Assembly (NCBI GenBank): GCA_030043175.1
Contig: JASHYD010000361.1
Location: 1 to 10,144 of the forward strand
Length of the DNA: 10,144 bases
Source: Xanthobacteraceae bacterium
GTDB lineage: Bacteria; Pseudomonadota; Alphaproteobacteria; Rhizobiales; Xanthobacteraceae
Reading direction: 5' to 3'
The position numbers and the translations under genes were made by a program. Below are positions 5,477 to 10,144 of this stretch, piece after piece. How positions within the stretch are numbered: the first letter of the stretch is position 1; each line of letters begins with the position of its first letter. The notes beneath the pieces are model-generated. The model did no database searches and was not told the origin of the DNA. It saw only the letters and a list, made by a program, of their open reading frames with translations.

Positions 5477-7654
5477 ATGACGCGCGCACATATTACTCAA
5501 TCACCGAGCGGCCTTTCACGGCGCGGTTTGCTGCAGGCCGGAGTGGCCTCGGGCGGCGGCCTGATCTTGAGTATGAGCTTGCCGTTCGCCAACGCCCCGG
5601 TTGAAGCGGCGGACGAAGAAGGGTTTGTGCCCAACGCTTTCATTCGCATCGAACGCGACGGGCAAGTCGTGCTCACGATGCCTTATGTCGAAATGGGTCA
5701 GGGCACTTATACTTCGATCCCAATGCTGATTGCCGAGGAACTCGAGGTAGACCTGTCGCAGGTCCGGCTGGAACATGCGCCGCCCAACGAAAAGCTCTAT
5801 GCAAATCCGTTGCTCGGCGTACAAGCGACCGGAAATTCGAATGCGATTCGCGGTGCCTGGCAACCGCTCCGCCAAGCAGGTGCTGCCGCGCGAATCATGC
5901 TGGTGATGGCGGCGGCAAGCCGCTGGAGCGTTGATCCGGCCACATGCCGTGCGCAAAGCGGCGAAGTACATCACCCGCCGACGCAGCGAAGCATCAAATA
6001 CGGCGAGCTTGCTGCCGAGGCCGCCCGCATACCGGTGCCCGTGAAGGTCGCGCTCAAGCAGGCGGCAGAGTTCAAGCTCATCGGCACCCCAGCCAAGCGG
6101 CTCGACGCGCCCGCGAAAGTCAACGGAACTGCTATCTATGGCATCGACGTTCGGCCGGCTGGCGTCAAGATCGCCACCCTCGCGCAATCGCCTGTCTTTG
6201 GCGGACGTCTGAAGCGCGTGGACGAGACGGCGGCGCGTGCCGTCAAGGGCGTACGTCAAATCATTCAGCTCGATGATGCCGTCGCGGTTGTGGCCGATCA
6301 TATGGGGGCAGCGAAGAAGGGGCTCGCGGCCTTGTCGATTGAATGGGACGACGGTACCCACGCCAAGCTCGATATCCCGGCGGTCGTTTACGAGCTCGAC
6401 AAGGCAACGCTCGGCTCAGGTGCGGTGGCACAAAACATTGGCGACACCGATAAGGCCATGGCGGACGCGGCGAGGAAAGTGGAGGCGATCTACCAGCTCC
6501 CATTCCTCGCACACGCAACAATGGAGCCGATGAACTGCACGGTTCATGTCCGCAGAGACAGCTGCGAAGTTTGGGTCGGCAATCAGGTGATTCCGCGTGC
6601 CCAGGCAACCGCCGCCAAGGTCGCGGGTCTGCCGTTGGAGAAGATCATCGTGCACAATCATCTGATCGGCGGCGGTTTCGGTCGGCGGCTGGAGATCGAT
6701 GGTGTTACGCGCGCCGTCGAAATCGCGATGCATGTCGACGGCCCCGTGAAGGTCGTGTGGACCCGTGAGGAAGATATCCAGCATGATATGTACCGTCCCT
6801 ACTGGTTCGACCGGCTATCGGCCGGACTCGCTGCAAACGGAATGCCTGTCGCCTGGAATCATCGCTTTGCGGGGTCTTCGGTTGCCGCGCGATGGGCGCC
6901 TCCCATCTTTCAGAACGGTCTCGATCCCGATACGACCGAGGGCGCGATTGACCTTGTCTATGGCCTCCCGAATATGCACGTCGAGTATGTGCGCGTGGAG
7001 CCTCCGGGAATTCCCACGGCCTTTTGGCGGAGCGTCGGGCCATCGCACAACGTGTTCGTTGTTGAAAGCTTCATGGATGAACTGGCTGCCGCCGCAAAAA
7101 AAGATCCAGTGGCTTATCGGCTGGCCCTCCTTGATAAGACACCTCGTGCCAAGGCTGTCCTTGCGCTCGCCGCCGAGAAGGCCGGCTGGGGACACGCACT
7201 TCCTGGAAGAAGCGGCCGTGGCGTCTCGCTTCAGCATGCCTTCGCAACCTACATGGCGCAGGTTGCCGAAGTCGAAGTGTCGAAGGAGGGCGCGGTTCGT
7301 GTCCGGCGCGTTGTTTGTGCGATCGATTGCGGAACGGTGGTCAATCCCGACACCGTCAAGGCGCAGGCCCAAAGCGCGATCAATTTTGGTATTACAGCCG
7401 CGCTCTACGGGCAGATCACACTGAAGGGTGGTCGCGTCGAGCAAAGCAACTTTCATGATTACCAGATGCTGCGCATCGATGAAGCGCCCGCGATCGAGGT
7501 TCACATCATTGCGAGTTCCGAGCCGCCCGGTGGCATGGGCGAATGCGGCACCTCCGCCATCGTTCCAGCGGTCGCCAACGCAATCTTTGCAGCCACGGGC
7601 AAACGGCTGCGGACCATGCCCGTCAAAGCGTCGGCTCTTAGGGAGCCTGCGTGA
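5477..7654 (+). CDS. Molybdopterin-binding large subunit, xanthine dehydrogenase family (IorB-like)
   Basis: This is the catalytic subunit that binds molybdenum cytosine dinucleotide and hydroxylates an N-heterocycle or oxidises an aldehyde; the true substrate is unknown. The 725 residues begin with a twin-arginine signal (SRRGLLQAG at 14-22, then a hydrophobic stretch to about FANAPVEA), so the folded holoenzyme should cross the membrane with its small subunit. Family motifs follow in order: MPYVEMGQGTYTSIPMLIAEEL, QATGNSNAIRG, the a/b hammerhead near RLDAPAKVNGTAIYGIDV, HATMEPMNCTV, GGGFGRRLE, AFWRSVGPSHN, VVCAIDCGTVVNPD and, at the end, PPGGMGECGTSAIVPAVANAI with the expected catalytic Glu near residue 689. 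Relatives often read GEPG here, so the Cys is a small variation. AGGAG lies six bases before ATG 5477 and overlaps the stop of the small-subunit gene. A cytochrome c subunit often follows in such operons, but none is encoded after it here. Confidence 0.94.
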   Translation: MTRAHITQSPSGLSRRGLLQAGVASGGGLILSMSLPFANAPVEAADEEGFVPNAFIRIERDGQVVLTMPYVEMGQGTYTSIPMLIAEELEVDLSQVRLEHAPPNEKLYANPLLGVQATGNSNAIRGAWQPLRQAGAAARIMLVMAAASRWSVDPATCRAQSGEVHHPPTQRSIKYGELAAEAARIPVPVKVALKQAAEFKLIGTPAKRLDAPAKVNGTAIYGIDVRPAGVKIATLAQSPVFGGRLKRVDETAARAVKGVRQIIQLDDAVAVVADHMGAAKKGLAALSIEWDDGTHAKLDIPAVVYELDKATLGSGAVAQNIGDTDKAMADAARKVEAIYQLPFLAHATMEPMNCTVHVRRDSCEVWVGNQVIPRAQATAAKVAGLPLEKIIVHNHLIGGGFGRRLEIDGVTRAVEIAMHVDGPVKVVWTREEDIQHDMYRPYWFDRLSAGLAANGMPVAWNHRFAGSSVAARWAPPIFQNGLDPDTTEGAIDLVYGLPNMHVEYVRVEPPGIPTAFWRSVGPSHNVFVVESFMDELAAAAKKDPVAYRLALLDKTPRAKAVLALAAEKAGWGHALPGRSGRGVSLQHAFATYMAQVAEVEVSKEGAVRVRRVVCAIDCGTVVNPDTVKAQAQSAINFGITAALYGQITLKGGRVEQSNFHDYQMLRIDEAPAIEVHIIASSEPPGGMGECGTSAIVPAVANAIFAATGKRLRTMPVKASALREPA

Positions 7655-7940
7655 AATTCTGTGCGATGAACAGCAGGCCAAGATTTTCTTAGATCGGTTT
7701 GGCACTTTATTGCTGCGTCGGGGTAGCGTCGCAGCCCTTGATGGGCTAGGCACGCCCACGTCGTGGCCAGCGGACACGGCAAGGGCCGATCGTCTCAATT
7801 GATCTAAGCGAACTGCCTACTGTTGAAGGAATTAGTGGCCTAGCACGCGGCACTGGGGTTACGCGGCAAGATAAGATGCGATCAGTGTGGCCGCTCACAC
7901 TGGAGACGGCAACCCTGACCACCAATTGAGGAACATGATC
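7655..7940. other. Intergenic region between hydroxylase and efflux operons
   Basis: No gene is evident in these 286 bases. GCCTGC (7645-7650, inside the stop-proximal codons) and GCAGGC (7673-7678) could pair around a 22-base loop ahead of AAGATTTTCTT, a weak candidate terminator of the hydroxylase operon. The right end carries the inverted repeat at 7883-7902 and a TAAGAT (7872-7877) that could be part of a promoter for the efflux operon. Confidence 0.45.
7883..7902. promoter_or_regulatory. Inverted repeat upstream of the RND operon, candidate operator
   Basis: CAGTGTG (7883-7889) and CACACTG (7896-7902) are perfect inverted arms around GCCGCT, 38 bases before the chosen adaptor start. The size and place suit an operator for a dimeric repressor such as the TetR-family proteins that often control RND pumps. 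It could also fold as a leader hairpin in the mRNA. No repressor gene is adjacent in the window. Confidence 0.5.
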
Positions 7941-9077
7941 ATGGGGTCTGGCGAGAGAGATAACAACCGCAGCACCGCGACGTCAAAGTGGGCCGCCGCC
8001 TTGGCAGGTTTGATTGGGATCGCCACGAACGCCCTCGCCCAGGGCGTTCCAGCGCCGGCGGTTTCCGTGGTTCCCGTGCGAACTCGCGAGATCGTCGATA
8101 CGGCGAGTTTCATCGGCCGGATTGTGGCAATCGATAAGGTCGATGTTGTGGCCCGCGTGCCCGGCTTCATCGAACAGCGCTTTTTCACCGAAGGCCAGTT
8201 GGTCAAGACCGGCGATCTGCTGTTCAGGATCGAGCAGGCGACGTACCAGGCTGCCGTCGAGCAGCAAGAGGCAAATCTAGCCAAGGCCAGGGCAACAGAG
8301 GCTAACGCTGCGATGCAGTTCGAACGCGGTAAGGAACTCGTGCGCGGTCAAAACATTCCGCAATCGACAGTCGATCAACGCGCAGCGGACGCCGGCACAG
8401 CAAAAGCTGAGGTGCTGGTAGCGGAGGCAGCGCTTAGGCAGGCCCGGATCAATCTGGACTACACCGAAATACACTCCCCGATCGACGGGCGAATTGGACT
8501 CGCGAATTATACTCTCGGTAATCTGGTTGGGCCGTCGTCCGGTATCCTGGCAACGATTGTCAGCCAGGACCCGATCTACGTGATCTTCCAGGCAACCGAA
8601 CGCGACATCCTCGAATATAAGCGCAGGCTGGCCGCACAGACGGATGCGAGCCCGCATGTTGTGGTTCACATCAAGCTCCCCGATGGAACAGTTTATCCCG
8701 AGCCGGGTCTGAGCAACTTCCTCGATAATCAGGTTGGCAACAGCACTGACACGGTTGCGGTCCGGGCCCAGTTTCCCAATCCTCAAGGCCTCCTGATTGC
8801 CGGCGGGTTCGCGACCGCCACGGTCGAACGCGGTGCGCCAAAATCGGAGCTTGTTGTTCCGCTCTCAGCAGTCCAGGTTGATCAAGCAGGACGGTATGTG
8901 CTCGTCGTGAATGGCGACAAAAAAGTCGAGCAACGCCGGGTGACGACCGGCACGGAACAGGGTGGAGAGGTGGCGGTCATTGATGGGGTCAAGCAGGGCG
9001 AAAGCGTCATCGTCGAGGGAATCCAGAAGGTGCGCCCCGGCCAGATTGTAGCAGTCACGCCAGCGGCCGGACTCTGA
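7941..9077 (+). CDS. RND efflux periplasmic adaptor (membrane fusion protein)
   Basis: This adaptor bridges an inner-membrane RND pump and an outer-membrane channel, as AcrA or MexA do. From ATG 7941 it has 378 residues. A signal peptide ends near ATNALAQG; no lipobox cysteine is seen, so it is probably not a lipoprotein. The first half of the lipoyl-like domain (VVARVPGFIEQRFFTEGQLVKTGDLLFRIE) is followed by an alpha-hairpin rich in Ala, Glu and Gln (about residues 95-165), then the second half (INLDYTEIHSPIDGRIGLANYTLG), a beta-barrel segment and a membrane-proximal domain with LVVPLSAVQVDQAGRYVLVV. GAGGA at 7928-7932 is eight bases before ATG 7941 but only two before the in-frame ATG at 7935, so 7941 is preferred; the two differ by two residues. 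The permease starts five bases after its stop. The candidate operator upstream probably controls both genes. Confidence 0.94.
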   Translation: MGSGERDNNRSTATSKWAAALAGLIGIATNALAQGVPAPAVSVVPVRTREIVDTASFIGRIVAIDKVDVVARVPGFIEQRFFTEGQLVKTGDLLFRIEQATYQAAVEQQEANLAKARATEANAAMQFERGKELVRGQNIPQSTVDQRAADAGTAKAEVLVAEAALRQARINLDYTEIHSPIDGRIGLANYTLGNLVGPSSGILATIVSQDPIYVIFQATERDILEYKRRLAAQTDASPHVVVHIKLPDGTVYPEPGLSNFLDNQVGNSTDTVAVRAQFPNPQGLLIAGGFATATVERGAPKSELVVPLSAVQVDQAGRYVLVVNGDKKVEQRRVTTGTEQGGEVAVIDGVKQGESVIVEGIQKVRPGQIVAVTPAAGL

Positions 9078-9082
9078 CGGAC

Positions 9083-10144
9083 ATGTTCTCGGGCATCTTT
9101 ATTGACAGGCCGCGGCTCGCCGCGGTCATCGCAATCGTTATCACGTTATGTGGCGTGATCGCGATCGCGACCATCCCGGTCGCGCAGTTTCCCGACATTG
9201 TGCCGCCGCAGGTGACGCTCTCCACCAACTACCCCGGCGCCGACGCCGAGTTGATCGAAACAACGGTCGCGCAGCCGATCGAACAGCAGATCAACGGCGT
9301 CGACAACGCCCTTTATTACCAATCGACCAGCGGTGCCGACGGCAGCTACACGCTCAATGTCACATTCGCCCTCGGCACCGATCCCGACATTGACACCGTC
9401 AATGTGCAGAACCGCGCCAATCTCGCCATCGCCCAGTTGCCAGCCGAGGTGTCGCATGCCGGACTCACCATTCGCAAGAAATCGGCCGCACTCCTGCAGG
9501 TGATCAACATCTATTCTCCCAAAAACACCTACGATGCGGTCTATCTCAGTAATTATGCGACAATCAACATCGTCGATGCGCTGGCCAGAATTAAAGGCGT
9601 TGGACAGGCAAGCCTGTTCGGCCCGCTCGACTATTCACTGCGGATTTGGCTCGATCCTGATCGCCTGGCGCAGTTCAACCTGACGCCGAACGACGTCATT
9701 ACGGCGGTGGGAAACCAGAACGTCCAGGCCGCCCTTGGCCGAATAGGTGCAGCTCCGATCTCCCATGAACAACAGCTGCAGTTGACGATCAAGACCAAAG
9801 GCCGCCTCACCACCCCACCCGAGTTCGCCGAAATCGTCTTGCGCGCCAATCCCGACGGATCCGTCGTCCGGGTGAAAGATATCGCCCGGGTCGAGACGGG
9901 CGCGAAGTCGCAAGATCGCTACAGTCGCTTCAATGGAGCGCCGACCGCTGCCATTGGCATCTATCAATCGCCAGGCTCCAATGCGGTCGATGTGGCTCGC
10001 CATGTCCGTGAGACCCTCGACATCCTCGCGGCACGTTTTCCGAGCGACTTGGCCTATGATGTCTTTTGGGACAGCACGGTCTTCGTCACTGCGACCATTG
10101 ATGAAGTGATTCATACTTTGGTCGAGGCCATCATTCTCGTCGCC
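9083..10144 (+). CDS. RND efflux permease (HAE1/AcrB-like), 3' end beyond the window
   Basis: This proton-driven inner-membrane pump exports hydrophobic or amphiphilic compounds together with the upstream adaptor. The window holds 354 codons of a family usually about 1,040 residues long; the frame is still open at the right edge. The N-terminus MFSGIFIDRPRLAAVIAIVI leads into the first transmembrane helix (about residues 10-30), then PVAQFPDIVPPQVTLSTNYP, GADAELIETTVAQPIEQQIN and TSGADGSYTLNVTFALGTD, which are typical of the porter domain. GVGQASLFGPLDYSLRIWLD and the region ending YDVFWDSTVFVTATIDEVIH follow, and the second membrane helix begins at the edge. ATG 9083 lies five bases after the adaptor stop and has only a weak ribosome binding site, so translational coupling is likely. 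The substrate cannot be read from this part. Any outer-membrane channel gene would lie further right. Confidence 0.96.
   Translation, partial: MFSGIFIDRPRLAAVIAIVITLCGVIAIATIPVAQFPDIVPPQVTLSTNYPGADAELIETTVAQPIEQQINGVDNALYYQSTSGADGSYTLNVTFALGTDPDIDTVNVQNRANLAIAQLPAEVSHAGLTIRKKSAALLQVINIYSPKNTYDAVYLSNYATINIVDALARIKGVGQASLFGPLDYSLRIWLDPDRLAQFNLTPNDVITAVGNQNVQAALGRIGAAPISHEQQLQLTIKTKGRLTTPPEFAEIVLRANPDGSVVRVKDIARVETGAKSQDRYSRFNGAPTAAIGIYQSPGSNAVDVARHVRETLDILAARFPSDLAYDVFWDSTVFVTATIDEVIHTLVEAIILVA

Noticed and set aside
5516..6361. 281-codon minus-strand open frame
   Set aside because: It lies wholly inside the molybdopterin-binding subunit gene, has no family resemblance, and is expected from high-GC codon bias.
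6815..7798. 327-codon minus-strand open frame
   Set aside because: It is antisense to the 3' half of the large subunit gene, with no ribosome binding site or recognisable domain.
1..10144. Encapsulin cargo gene or targeting peptide within the window
   Set aside because: No DyP peroxidase, ferritin-like protein or C-terminal targeting motif is seen in any of the real genes; the cargo, if any, is elsewhere.

Overview
The window looks like an alphaproteobacterial chromosome, most like the Bradyrhizobium/Hyphomicrobiales group. I judge this from its high-GC codon use and from remembered resemblance of the proteins; no database was searched. It reads as an accessory region with two halves of different character.

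Left part (about 1-3700): several genes carry visible damage. A family 1 encapsulin shell gene on the minus strand (916 down to 78) is split by a one-base frameshift. Divergent from it lies a MarR-family regulator that has lost its normal N-terminus and start codon. Next is a stub of a MATE-family efflux transporter with two compensating frameshifts, ending after the first transmembrane helix. Then comes a minus-strand SnoaL/NTF2-like protein whose signal peptide sits one base out of frame, followed by about 340 non-coding bases with small inverted repeats. A thiolase follows. Its strong Shine-Dalgarno sequence points at an ATA codon, and its active-site loop lacks three residues. A small tautomerase-family gene lies 28 bases downstream and looks intact.

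Middle (4124-7654): about 890 bases with no recognisable gene lead into a two-gene molybdenum hydroxylase operon. It consists of a small [2Fe-2S] subunit and a large Tat-exported molybdopterin-binding subunit of the isoquinoline 1-oxidoreductase (IorA/IorB) type. Together they should hydroxylate an N-heterocycle or oxidise an aldehyde at the cytoplasmic membrane or in the periplasm. The cytochrome c subunit that often completes such enzymes is not in the window.

Right part (7655-10144): an intergenic stretch with a clean 20-bp inverted repeat precedes an RND-type efflux operon. It holds a periplasmic adaptor and, five bases later, the start of an inner-membrane HAE1/AcrB-like permease that runs off the right edge. 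No outer-membrane channel gene or dedicated repressor is visible.

I found no RNA genes, CRISPR arrays, complete insertion sequences or attachment sites. The main point of interest is the run of gene lesions between 78 and 3687, against intact reading frames from 3716 onward.
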